A DNA stretch of 64,000 nt, from NCBI RefSeq assembly GCF_000214595.1, contig NZ_AFIG01000001.1:496001-560000 (forward strand). Direction: 5' to 3'. The position numbers and the translations under genes were made by a program. Origin of the DNA: Methylophaga thalassica MP. GTDB taxonomy: Bacteria; Pseudomonadota; Gammaproteobacteria; Nitrosococcales; Methylophagaceae. Shown one piece after another: positions 37,901 to 47,127 of this stretch. A model generated the notes under the pieces. The model did no database searches. It was not told where the DNA came from and saw nothing but the letters and a program-made list of their open reading frames with translations. Numbering within the stretch: position 1 is the first letter of the stretch; every line of letters starts with the position of its first letter.

Positions 37901-40900
37901 TTATTGTTGTTTTTTTGGCATCCAGCAGTAATTCAATGGTTTTAAAGTGGGCTTTCAGTTCAGCAATACCAGCATCATTAATAGGATGCTGGTCTTCCTG
38001 ATACTGATATTTCAGACTATTGGCATTATGATAAAGCTCTGTATAAGCCAGTTTCATCGACTCTATCCATACTCTATCAAACAAATTCTGTTTCTTGGCT
38101 TGCTCCAGCCATAAACTGAAGTGACATTTCTTATGATTCATCAGTGGCCAATGAGTAATAGTGTCAGGACTCGACTCTAGATTGGCAATCACACGGTTTA
38201 GCCAATAATTGATCTGCAGCGTCATTAATTCCAGTAAGGTCTGTTCCGCATTAAGCTGACGATTAGCCAGATCGATCCATTGCTTATTTGGTTGGTAATC
38301 AGTGAACCATTGATTGCAGTCATCAGCCGACATTGGATACGCGATCGCATAACCTTGCGCTAAATCGCAGCCCATCGCCAGCAACATCATGCCATGCTCA
38401 GTTGTTTCTACACCTTCAGCGATGACCTGATGATGGAAAGCGTCTGTCAGACCAATAACGCCATCAATAATCGTATAGTCATTGGGATCGTCAATCAGAT
38501 CACGTACAAAACTTTGATCTATCTTGACGGTATCTACAGGAAGATGACGTAAATGTGTCAGTGAGGAATAGCCGGTGCCAAAATCATCCAGTGAAATCTT
38601 AAGGCCAAGCGTGTGGCGGCAGGTTTCGATGATAGAAGAGATATTGTTAATATCGGTTAAAACACTACTTTCCAGAACTTCTAATTGAATGAGATAAGAA
38701 GGTACATTGGGATACTTGGCTAGAACACGGTCCAGATGGTCAAACAAACCTTGCCATTGCAGATGACGTGATGAAATATTAATGCTCATTTCCATTGTCC
38801 AGCCACGTTCAATCCAGTTGTTTAGCTGTTTGATGGCGCGCTCAATGACCCAGTTTCCTATGTTTATTTCCAGATAACTGCCTTGAACAACAGGTAAAAA
38901 GTGAGCTGGTGTGATCAAGCCCCGTTTAGGATGTTGCCAGCGGATTAATGCTTCAGCGCCAATGATGTCGCCTGAGCGCATATTCACCTTGGGTTGGTAG
39001 AACAGCACAAGTTGATCCGATATCAAAGCATCTTCGATCGACTTAAATTGATTCTGCTGTTCAGACATTTGCTCGTCTTGTTGCGTATCAAACATATGAT
39101 GACGTTGGCGGCCAGATACTTTTGCCTGATACATTGCCTGGTCGGCATGGCGTAACAAGGTGTCGGCATCGGCATTGTCCAGAGGGTAAAGGGTGATACC
39201 AATACTCGCACTGCAACTGATGCTATTACCATCAATATGATAGGGCAGTTCAATAGCATGTCGGATACGATTTATCAGTGTTTCACAGTGCTCTGCTGAA
39301 CTGACATCATTGAGTAATAAAGCAAATTCATCACCACCGAGTCGGGATGCGGTATCGTCTTGCCTGATACAGGATTGAATACGGGCAGAGACTTCAATCA
39401 GTAACTGGTCCCCCGCTTCATGTCCATAGGTATCATTAACAGGTTTGAAGCCATCTAAATCTAAAAAGACCACAGCAAGCAGACTCTTATTGCGATTACT
39501 ATGGGCGATGGCTTGCTTGAACCTGTCGGCAAATAATGTTCTGTTAGGCAATTGCGTCAGTACATCATAGTGCGCCATCATTTCCAGGGCATGCTGTTGC
39601 TCTTTGCTTTGGGTAATGTCGGAGAACATGCCGAGATAATGTATGGTCTCACCATAATCATCGACCAATGTAGAAATAGTGAGTAACTCAGCATAGAGTT
39701 GACCATCTTTGCGTTTATTCCATATCTCGCCTTGCCAGTGGCCTTGCTGGCGGAGTTCATTCCACATCTCTTCAAAATATAAGGCGTCATGTTTATCAGA
39801 ACGTAATATTGAGGGATTCTGATGTAATATTTCTTCCCTGCTGTAGCCCGTTATCTCAGAGAATGCCGGGTTTACATCGACGATGAGGCCGTCCGCGTCG
39901 GTGATGAGAATTCCCTCGTGTGCTTGTGTAAAGACCCTGCCGGACAGTTTTAATTTTTCTTCTGCACGTTTTCGCTCAGTAATATCGTAAAGAATAATTA
40001 ATGTATCTGGTATCGTGTCACTGGTCACTTTACGGGCATTGGCAATGACAGAGCGTCGTTGCCCGTCTTTACAGATGAGATCGGTTTCAATAGATTCAAA
40101 ATTGAAAGAAACGTATTGTTTGTTAAACGCGATATCAGCTTGTGTGATAAATCGTTCACGAGTTTCTACTTTGGGGAAGGTCCTGAGTAACCAATCATCT
40201 AATGTTGGAATATCGCTGAGGTCATAGCCGAAAGAGGTAATGAACGCTTGATTAAGGTAAGTAATTTTACCGTGATTATCGATAATGATTTCTGGCACGG
40301 GTGAGGTGTTCAAAACATCACTTAAACGTCCCTCACTTTCCTGAAGGGCTCGTCGTGACTGGCGCAGCCGGTAAATCCAGTAGCTAAACAATAGAAACAA
40401 CAGCAGGATGCCAGAACCAAACTGTATCAGTGTTTTTAGTTGTGGTCCGGAGTCGATTTTAATACCCAGCCACTGAGACTCAATTTCTTTCTTTTCTTGC
40501 TCAGATAGCTGACTCAGCACTTTATTTATGATGCTTAATAGTTCTGGTTCATTTTTGACTATACCCATGCGGTATGCCGCTCTGGCTTGCGTTTGTCCGG
40601 CAAATTGAAGATTAATGAGGTCGCTGTTTTTTATTTGATAATTGGCATAGGCTGCATCTCCTATATAAGCATCTGCCTCGCCTCTAGCTACTTTTTCCAA
40701 TGCTTGTCGAGGTGTGTCAGTGAACAGCAAAGTAATTTCAGGGTACTCATCGCTCAGCAGCGCGTTACTAAAGTTACCTTTTTCTAATGCGACTGTTTTA
40801 CCAGCCAGATTTTTTAATGAACCAATGTAGCCATTGATATCCGTATTAATGATAACCACAGGATTTTGAATATACGGATCGGTAAACGTTAAGTATTCCT

Positions 40901-42158
40901 TACGTTCGGTGGTTTCATTCAGACAGGCCAGCATGTCGATTTCATCGTTTTGAGCCATAGTCATCAGTTCATCCCAGCTTCGATTAGAGATGATGTCGAA
41001 TTTCACGCCCAATCGTTCTTCCAGCAAATTGATATATTCAGCAGCCAGACCAACATACTCACCATCCTTGTTGATCCACTCATAGGGAGCGAAGTCTTTG
41101 TCTACACCGACTTTAATAACGGGATGAGCCTGTAGCCATGCCTGTTCATCTTCAGTGAGAGATAACATGGTGCTGGGTTGATGAATGAAGTGATTAAGGG
41201 TTTTTTCTGGCAGAGCAGGGGCGACCCCCAGCTGTGCATAAATATCGGCAATGCGTTTCAGGCGACCAGGCTCAATACTGCCTAACGGTATTAGATCGGC
41301 CAATATTAGTTTTTTTGTCTCTCTTGCTTCAAATCTAAGTCGCGACAGGCTTTGTTCAGCACCATATTTCTGCTTGATGATATTAATCATCTCTTCACTA
41401 TGCTCGAGCGCATAGTGCCAGCCTTTTAACGAGGCTTTCAGCATGCGTTGGGCTCGGCCTGGATATTTTTTCAGTTCGTCATCGCTGGTAAATAAAATAT
41501 CGCCGTAAAAATCAAAACCATAATTACGCGGGTTGATGATGTTTATAGGGATTTTTTTCTGCAAAAACTCATAGGGTTGATCGCTGATGTAACCAGAAAT
41601 GACATCAACTTCATTATTGATAAGGCTATCAATGCCCATTTTCTGAGGGATGATATTGATATCTTTCAGCTGGATTTCTGCATCATTCAGCAGGGTTCTT
41701 AAGATGGCGTCATTACCATTGCTGGCGTCAAACATGACACGCTTTCCAGCCATTTCATAAGGACTGACAATTCCGGATTCTGAGCGTGACATAAAGACTA
41801 AAGCATCATGCTGGAATACCGCGGCTAAGGCTTTTATCGGTGAACCATTCGCGTATTCAGCGAGGATCCCGATACCACCGATACCGTAATCCGCTTTTCC
41901 GCTGACGACCTCATTGACAACATTAATGTCAGGTTGACGAGGACGTAATTCAACATCCAGGCCTTCCTCTGTATAAAATCCTTTTTCTACGGCAGCGATG
42001 TAGCCAGCAAACTGATATTGATATTTCCATTTCAGTTGTAAACTGACTTTTTCCAGAGGTAGGTCTTCATTTGTCGCTTCCAGTTGAGCGTAGCTGGGTA
42101 GCGACAGGCTCAATAAAAGGTTAAGAAGACATACACAAAAAAATCGATGGCTTATCAT
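37887..42158 (-). CDS. Chimeric sensor: NMT1 + SBP_bac_3 + PAS + GGDEF + EAL + CZB-like
   Basis: A 1,423-residue inner-membrane signalling protein. Order: signal peptide (to about 25); an NMT1/THI5-like binding domain (LQLKWKYQYQFAGYIAAVEKG, about 35-300); a family 3 binding domain of BvgS type (VIKVGVDKDFAPYEWINKDG, about 330-560); a membrane helix near 586; two PAS domains (about 610-865); GGDEF with RLGGDEFALLL (about 939); EAL with GAEALIRW, LDDFGTGYSSL and AEGVET (about 1060-1300); and a C-terminal CZB-like segment (KKCHFSLWL, about 1343). Cyclase and phosphodiesterase motifs both look intact, so it could make or break c-di-GMP. The ATG at 42158 gives a clean signal peptide; an in-frame TTG lies at 42191. 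Convergent with the beta-propeller gene, overlapping it by 14 bases. Confidence 0.9.
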   Translation of the reverse strand: MISHRFFCVCLLNLLLSLSLPSYAQLEATNEDLPLEKVSLQLKWKYQYQFAGYIAAVEKGFYTEEGLDVELRPRQPDINVVNEVVSGKADYGIGGIGILAEYANGSPIKALAAVFQHDALVFMSRSESGIVSPYEMAGKRVMFDASNGNDAILRTLLNDAEIQLKDINIIPQKMGIDSLINNEVDVISGYISDQPYEFLQKKIPINIINPRNYGFDFYGDILFTSDDELKKYPGRAQRMLKASLKGWHYALEHSEEMINIIKQKYGAEQSLSRLRFEARETKKLILADLIPLGSIEPGRLKRIADIYAQLGVAPALPEKTLNHFIHQPSTMLSLTEDEQAWLQAHPVIKVGVDKDFAPYEWINKDGEYVGLAAEYINLLEERLGVKFDIISNRSWDELMTMAQNDEIDMLACLNETTERKEYLTFTDPYIQNPVVIINTDINGYIGSLKNLAGKTVALEKGNFSNALLSDEYPEITLLFTDTPRQALEKVARGEADAYIGDAAYANYQIKNSDLINLQFAGQTQARAAYRMGIVKNEPELLSIINKVLSQLSEQEKKEIESQWLGIKIDSGPQLKTLIQFGSGILLLFLLFSYWIYRLRQSRRALQESEGRLSDVLNTSPVPEIIIDNHGKITYLNQAFITSFGYDLSDIPTLDDWLLRTFPKVETRERFITQADIAFNKQYVSFNFESIETDLICKDGQRRSVIANARKVTSDTIPDTLIILYDITERKRAEEKLKLSGRVFTQAHEGILITDADGLIVDVNPAFSEITGYSREEILHQNPSILRSDKHDALYFEEMWNELRQQGHWQGEIWNKRKDGQLYAELLTISTLVDDYGETIHYLGMFSDITQSKEQQHALEMMAHYDVLTQLPNRTLFADRFKQAIAHSNRNKSLLAVVFLDLDGFKPVNDTYGHEAGDQLLIEVSARIQSCIRQDDTASRLGGDEFALLLNDVSSAEHCETLINRIRHAIELPYHIDGNSISCSASIGITLYPLDNADADTLLRHADQAMYQAKVSGRQRHHMFDTQQDEQMSEQQNQFKSIEDALISDQLVLFYQPKVNMRSGDIIGAEALIRWQHPKRGLITPAHFLPVVQGSYLEINIGNWVIERAIKQLNNWIERGWTMEMSINISSRHLQWQGLFDHLDRVLAKYPNVPSYLIQLEVLESSVLTDINNISSIIETCRHTLGLKISLDDFGTGYSSLTHLRHLPVDTVKIDQSFVRDLIDDPNDYTIIDGVIGLTDAFHHQVIAEGVETTEHGMMLLAMGCDLAQGYAIAYPMSADDCNQWFTDYQPNKQWIDLANRQLNAEQTLLELMTLQINYWLNRVIANLESSPDTITHWPLMNHKKCHFSLWLEQAKKQNLFDRVWIESMKLAYTELYHNANSLKYQYQEDQHPINDAGIAELKAHFKTIELLLDAKKTTIISYQ

Positions 42159-42407
42159 TTCTAGTGATTTACACCCATGAATAATGCTCAATGAATTGTA
42201 TAGAGGGTAAACATCTCTGTTTATAGCTTTCCCTAGCGTTTACACACAAAGATTTAGATGATGTGTTGATGCTTAGATGATAACCCAATCAAGTCGAATA
42301 AGAATAGCGGCGATATCCTGAAGCTTTGTGTGACACTCGCATCTTCTATTTTTTTATTGGCTCTAAAAACCAATATTTCACAACAAGCGGGTTTAGCGAA
42401 TCACTAT

Positions 42408-42887
42408 TTAGTTGTTATCAAACTGCTTGGCACCGGCAAAATCCAGTTGTTGCCATGCTTGGTACAAGATGATGGCCGTTGCATTAGATAGATTAAGGCT
42501 TCGACTGTCAGGCAGCATCGGTATGCGTATTTTTTGCCTATCATTCAGTTGATTGAGGACGTCTTCAGGCAAGCCGCGTGATTCCGGGCCAAATAACAGA
42601 ATGTCTTCATCTTGATAGCTGGCTTGATGATGATGTTGTCTGGCTTTTGTCGTGCAGGCAAAAATTCGTCTGCTGCCGCTCCATGCTAAGAACTCATCGA
42701 AGTTCTTATGCACAAGGACATCAGCGAACTCATGATAATCCAGTCCAGCGCGGCGTAGGCGTTTATCATCAATAGCAAAGCCTAGCGGTTCAATTAAGTG
42801 TAGGCCTGCACCAGCATTAGCGCATAAGCGAATTATATTGCCCGTGTTGGGAGGAATCTCGGGCTCATAGAGAGCAACATGCAGCAC
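42408..42887 (-). CDS. trmL: tRNA (cytidine(34)-2'-O)-methyltransferase
   Basis: A 159-residue SPOUT methyltransferase that 2'-O-methylates the wobble base of tRNA-Leu isoacceptors. It begins [21 protein letters not shown], and has [10 protein letters not shown] and the C-terminal knot motif [19 protein letters not shown]. Length matches E. coli TrmL. It starts 6 bases after the mltD stop, on the same strand. Confidence 0.95.
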   Translation of the reverse strand: MLHVALYEPEIPPNTGNIIRLCANAGAGLHLIEPLGFAIDDKRLRRAGLDYHEFADVLVHKNFDEFLAWSGSRRIFACTTKARQHHHQASYQDEDILLFGPESRGLPEDVLNQLNDRQKIRIPMLPDSRSLNLSNATAIILYQAWQQLDFAGAKQFDNN

Positions 42888-42893
42888 AGCGGA

Positions 42894-44474
42894 TCAGGTT
42901 TCGTCTATATACAGTTTTAAGCTCTGACCTGGCTGTAAAGTTGAGCGATCACTGAGGCCATTCCATTCTTTCACATCAGCAACACTGACATTAAATTTAC
43001 GTGAGATTGCCCAGAGTGAGTCACCATCTTTGATAGTGTAACTGACCGACTTTCTGATATCTGCAGCAGCACTAGTGATGACAAGTTTTTCGCCTGCACG
43101 CAGGATGTCTTTGGCCGATTTATTATTCTGTTGAGTCAGCGTTTTTACATCGGTGTTATTTTTTCGGGCAATATCCCACCAAGTGTCACCCGCTTTCACA
43201 ACATAAGTCGTTTTTTTGACATTCTCAGGTGACACACTCTTCTGTGCTTTATTCAAAGCCAATTTACTGATGTCATGTGAGGCGACCGGAATCAGTAGAT
43301 TTCTTCCTGCACGGATTTGAGTCGTGCCGAGTTTATTGGCTTGTTTTATAACATCGACTGTGGTGTCGTAGTTTCTGGCAATAATACTTAAAGATTCACC
43401 ACGTTTAATTTCATGACGTGCCCATTGCACTCGCTGTGAAGCAGGCATTTTTGCTAAGGCGGTTTTAAAAGTAGGAATTTTTTCCAGCGGCAGTACTAAT
43501 TTATGGTTGCCTTGTGGTGCTGTTGCCCAGCGATTAAATGCCGGGTTTAATTGGTGTAGCTGTTTTTCGCTGATGCCTGCCATCTTGGCGGCCATCGCTA
43601 AATCGATCTGTGAACCAACATTAACCTGACCAAAGAACGGTTTGTTATCGATAGGGCTTAATTCTAGTTCGTAACGTTCAGGGTATTTCACCATGTGGCT
43701 GACAGCCATTAAGCGAGGTACGTAAGCAGACGTTTCTTTGGGGAGATCGAGCGACCAAAAATCAGTCGGTTTACCCTGTTCCTGATTCTTTTTAATAGCA
43801 CGTCCGACTGTGCCTTCACCACAATTATAAGCAGCAAAAGCGAGTTGCCAGTCACCAAAGTCGTTATGAAGTTTTTCAAGATAATCAAGTGCCGCTTGTG
43901 TTGACTTAACTACGTCACGTCTGCCGTCATACCACCAGTTCTGCTCCAGGCCATAAAGTTCACCAGTGCCTGGAATAAACTGCCATAACCCTGCCGCATG
44001 GCTGGGCGAATAAGCCATGGGTTTAAAGCCACTTTCGACAACAGGTAATAAGGCGACTTCCATCGGCATATTACGTTTTTTGACTTCTTCAACAATGTAA
44101 AACAGGTAAGGTCTAGCTCTTTCCACCACCCTGGCGACATAATCCTGATGATCAATAAACCAGCGAAGTTGACGTTCTGTATCTGGCTCAAGCGTCTTAT
44201 AATCAGAGATGACAAAGCCGTTTCGAATGCGTTCCCAAACATCGGTTGGGTCTTGGGGAGGAAGTGTAATTGGTGGGTTTTCTGAGGATAGAGGGTTTTC
44301 GTTTTCTTCTAGGGATTCGTTATATGCTTGTTCCCAGGGAGTATGTTTCTGCTTTTGCTTCGCTTTAGAATACGTAACAGACGGCGATGCCGAGGCCCCC
44401 GCGACTTTTTCGGGGGTGCTGCTACAGGAAGCGACAAGTAACGTAAATACCGATACGAGTGCTATTCTTATCAT
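42894..44474 (-). CDS. mltD: Membrane-bound lytic transglycosylase D
   Basis: Cleaves peptidoglycan glycan strands, forming anhydro-muramyl ends. The 526-residue precursor has a lipoprotein signal ending LLVASC, an SLT domain (catalytic Glu in LLPVVESGF, then SPSHAAGLWQFIPGTG) and three C-terminal LysM domains (IKRGESLSIIARNY, VKAGDTWWDIARKN, IKDGDSLWAISRKF). I prefer the ATG at 44474; the one at 44489 would sit at the predicted transcription start given the TATAAT at 44497-44502. trmL follows. Confidence 0.94.
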   Translation of the reverse strand: MIRIALVSVFTLLVASCSSTPEKVAGASASPSVTYSKAKQKQKHTPWEQAYNESLEENENPLSSENPPITLPPQDPTDVWERIRNGFVISDYKTLEPDTERQLRWFIDHQDYVARVVERARPYLFYIVEEVKKRNMPMEVALLPVVESGFKPMAYSPSHAAGLWQFIPGTGELYGLEQNWWYDGRRDVVKSTQAALDYLEKLHNDFGDWQLAFAAYNCGEGTVGRAIKKNQEQGKPTDFWSLDLPKETSAYVPRLMAVSHMVKYPERYELELSPIDNKPFFGQVNVGSQIDLAMAAKMAGISEKQLHQLNPAFNRWATAPQGNHKLVLPLEKIPTFKTALAKMPASQRVQWARHEIKRGESLSIIARNYDTTVDVIKQANKLGTTQIRAGRNLLIPVASHDISKLALNKAQKSVSPENVKKTTYVVKAGDTWWDIARKNNTDVKTLTQQNNKSAKDILRAGEKLVITSAAADIRKSVSYTIKDGDSLWAISRKFNVSVADVKEWNGLSDRSTLQPGQSLKLYIDET

Positions 44475-44496
44475 ATTTCGAGTAAACATTCGCGCT

Positions 44497-44525
44497 ATTA
44501 TAAGCAAGGATTTTCTACCTGTCTC
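44497..44525 (-). promoter_or_regulatory. Promoter of mltD
   Basis: On the minus strand a perfect TATAAT (44502-44497) with GAGACA (44525-44520) 17 bases upstream. The -10 ends only 8 bases before the ATG at 44489, which is why the ATG at 44474 is preferred. Confidence 0.6.
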
Positions 44526-44554
44526 CGAATAATTTATAAAAGTTGCAATTACTG

Positions 44555-45352
44555 ATGGTTGAACAGCTAAATAACTGGTGGGGTGTTTTTGATTTTCCCC
44601 AGGAAACACAATGGGTTATGCGATGTGCAGATGTCCGTCTTGGGCTTCGTTCTGCACCTCATCAATGGTGGGCAGGTTATGAATGGCAACAAAATATAAA
44701 CCAATTTGAGCCTTCATTAAGAAATGAAAACTGTCCCTTTGAGTCATCACCTAAACATGAGCAACGGTTTGTTTTTGCTCAACTTCCAGAGAAAATGGTG
44801 ATTCAGCCAGCGTTAGCCGATCGTCCTGTAGTGTGTCGGCCAGTGGTTTCGGTAAGTTTATTGCCGTTTCAGGAAGTCACTTTATTTGTGTGTCTACCTT
44901 TATGGTTGAAGATAGCGACTGGTGAATCCGATCAGACATTATTAGATATCCCAACGGTAAAAGTCTGTGACTCCTGGTTTGGTCCTAACACGCGTGAAGG
45001 GGTGTTGAGTTATGCCTCGCAAGTGAGTGAGCAGTTGGATGTAAAGCCCATTGCCAATAACAAGGCGAGAGCCGCGATTGAGGTACGGATTCAGAATCAG
45101 TCTGATCAAATGTTAACGCTGGATAAAATCAGTGTACCGGCACCTAATTTAAGTTTATATGCCGATAAACAAGGACAATTCTGGACGCCACGTATAACGC
45201 TGGTCAGGCGTAATCAGGATGATGCGATTTTGAGTTTGGACGATGTGATAAGTGGTGGACTAGCACTCAGCGAGCTTGAGCTGGTGTGTCCTGCGAGAGA
45301 AGATATTGGGCGTAGCAAAATTACCAAGGCCATTTCAGCCTTATTTGGTTAA
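44555..45352 (+). CDS. DUF432 family protein, partner of the MscS-type channel downstream
   Basis: A 265-residue protein without signal or membrane segments, matching the DUF432 family: RPVVCRPVVSVSLLPFQEVTLFVCLPLWLKI, DSWFGPNTREGVLSY and EVRIQNQSDQMLTLDKI. DUF432 genes are commonly next to MscS-like channels, as here (18-base gap), suggesting a cytoplasmic regulator or partner of the channel; its mechanism is unknown. The ATG at 44555 is chosen over a TTG at 44543. Confidence 0.8.
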   Translation: MVEQLNNWWGVFDFPQETQWVMRCADVRLGLRSAPHQWWAGYEWQQNINQFEPSLRNENCPFESSPKHEQRFVFAQLPEKMVIQPALADRPVVCRPVVSVSLLPFQEVTLFVCLPLWLKIATGESDQTLLDIPTVKVCDSWFGPNTREGVLSYASQVSEQLDVKPIANNKARAAIEVRIQNQSDQMLTLDKISVPAPNLSLYADKQGQFWTPRITLVRRNQDDAILSLDDVISGGLALSELELVCPAREDIGRSKITKAISALFG

Positions 45353-45370
45353 TTAGTTGAGTGAAAAGTT

Positions 45371-46231
45371 ATGACGGAATGGTTTAACAGTCTCAATGCA
45401 GAATGGTTTATCTCTGCATCGGAAGCACTGATTTATTTTATTGTCGGGCTGGTTCTGGCCAAGATGGCTAGTCGAGGTGTTCGTCAATGGAGTAAAAACC
45501 GTTTTGATACCCATCAACAGCTTTTGATGGCGCGCGTGGCGTCGTATTTGATTTTGCTGGTGTTTATTGTGATGGGCTTAAATGCGATCGGCTTCAACCT
45601 GGGCGTTTTAATTGGTGCTGCCGGTGTATTATCCGTTGCTATTGGTTTTGCTTCGCAAACATCGGCCTCCAATATTATCAGTGGTTTATTTTTAGTCGCT
45701 GAGCGTCCTTTTTCTGTCGGTGACTTAATCAAGGTGGGGGAGACCACCGGTGAAGTACTTTCTATCGATTTGTTATCGGTGAAATTGCGTACCTTTGATA
45801 ATTTGTTTGTGCGCATTCCAAACGAAACATTGATTAAGTCAGAAGTCACAACGTTGACGCGTTTTCCTATCAGACGAATTGATTTAAGTATTGCTGTTGC
45901 GCTGAAAGAAGATATCAAGGCGGTCAGAAAAGTCCTGGAGAAAGTGGCGGAGGCCAATCCACTTTGCCTTGATGAGCCCAAACCAAAATTTGTGTTTCTG
46001 GGTTTTGGCGACTCATCGCTGAATATGCAGTTTTCGGTATGGGTGAAGCGTGAGAGTTTTATTGAACTCAAAAACAGTATTCATGAAGAAATCAAAGAAG
46101 CGTTTGACGCTGAATCGATAGAAATTCCTTTTCCACATCGTTCCCTATATACCGGTTCTGTAACAGAACCTTTTCCGATTCGTTTGGTAAGAGATAATGA
46201 ACCAAAGCCAAATATGGACAACAAAGAATAG
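45371..46231 (+). CDS. MscS-family mechanosensitive channel (DUF432-linked)
   Basis: A 286-residue channel with an N-terminal membrane helix, a second near residues 58-75 and the pore helix GVLIGAAGVLSVAIGFASQTSASNIISGLFLV. The beta domain ERPFSVGDLIKVGETTGEV follows, then the cytoplasmic vestibule. It releases solutes on hypo-osmotic shock. It forms an operon with the DUF432 gene. A second MscS-type channel lies 2 kb downstream (48152-48973) with only moderate similarity, so they are probably not recent duplicates. Confidence 0.9.
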   Translation: MTEWFNSLNAEWFISASEALIYFIVGLVLAKMASRGVRQWSKNRFDTHQQLLMARVASYLILLVFIVMGLNAIGFNLGVLIGAAGVLSVAIGFASQTSASNIISGLFLVAERPFSVGDLIKVGETTGEVLSIDLLSVKLRTFDNLFVRIPNETLIKSEVTTLTRFPIRRIDLSIAVALKEDIKAVRKVLEKVAEANPLCLDEPKPKFVFLGFGDSSLNMQFSVWVKRESFIELKNSIHEEIKEAFDAESIEIPFPHRSLYTGSVTEPFPIRLVRDNEPKPNMDNKE

Positions 46232-46296
46232 CGGCTGTCGGCCACAGCCTATCTACGATAAGATCAGCAGAAAAACTCAGATTAAAGGGAGACTCA

Positions 46297-47127
46297 GTGG
46301 CAAAGCTCAGCGGACAATTGTCCAAAATGCAGGTCAGCCTGACTAACAACACGCAAGCACATTATGCAATAAAGCTCGATGAGCAAGTATTCGCTTTAAA
46401 TGAGGTGATCGGTCAGCCGATTTCCTTACACTATCAGGGTGAAATCCATTGTCTGAATTGCGATCGTCTAACGAAAAAAAGTTTCAGTGGTGGCTTTTGT
46501 TTTCCCTGTTCGCAGAAGTTAGCACAATGTGATTTGTGTTTTATGAAGCCAGAGCTTTGCCACTATGATCAGGGCACCTGCCGTGAACCGGAGTGGGGTG
46601 AGGCGGTATGTATGCAAGACCATATTGTGTATCTGGCAAACAGTTCTGGTTTAAAAGTCGGTATCACTCGTATCAATCAGATTCCAACACGGTGGATTGA
46701 TCAGGGCGCCACTCAAGCTGTACCTATTTTTCGGGTAAAAAGCCGTTATCAATCGGGCTTGGTTGAGGTGATGTTTAAACAGCATGTATCTGACCGAACT
46801 GACTGGCGGAAAATGTTAAAAGGCGAAGCAGAACCGCTTGATTTGGCTGCGGAAAGAGATCGATTATTAGCCTTGTGTGAGAGTGAAATAAGCTTACTGC
46901 AACAACAGTTTGGCGAGTCAGCTATTCAAGTATTAACAGCTGAGCCTGTGCAAACGATTGAATACCCGGTGAATGCCTATCCGAAAAAAGTCAGTTCATT
47001 TAATTTTGATAAAACGGCAACTGTTGAAGGACGGTTGGATGGCATTAAAGGCCAGTATCTGATTTTAGATAACGGTGTTATTAATCTCCGCAAATTTAGC
47101 GGTTATCACATCGAAGTGGAGGTATAA
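46297..47127 (+). CDS. DUF2797 family protein
   Basis: A 276-residue protein with the DUF2797 layout. A zinc-ribbon-like cysteine cluster comes first (HCLNCDRLTKKSFSGGFCF then PCSQKLAQCDLC). A GIY-YIG-like stretch follows, VYLANSSGLKVGITRINQIPTRWIDQGATQA, in which a nuclease fold without obvious catalytic tyrosine is possible. The function of the family is unknown. Start is GTG at 46297, preceded by AAGGGAGA. It ends directly against pyrD (no gap), so the two are co-translated. Confidence 0.85.
   Translation: MAKLSGQLSKMQVSLTNNTQAHYAIKLDEQVFALNEVIGQPISLHYQGEIHCLNCDRLTKKSFSGGFCFPCSQKLAQCDLCFMKPELCHYDQGTCREPEWGEAVCMQDHIVYLANSSGLKVGITRINQIPTRWIDQGATQAVPIFRVKSRYQSGLVEVMFKQHVSDRTDWRKMLKGEAEPLDLAAERDRLLALCESEISLLQQQFGESAIQVLTAEPVQTIEYPVNAYPKKVSSFNFDKTATVEGRLDGIKGQYLILDNGVINLRKFSGYHIEVEV

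Noticed and set aside
42243-42332. CACACAAAG and CTTTGTGTG inverted pair in the gap before the large sensor gene
   Set aside because: Nine bases 72 bases apart is too weak and isolated to interpret; nothing else is visible in this roughly 250-base gap.
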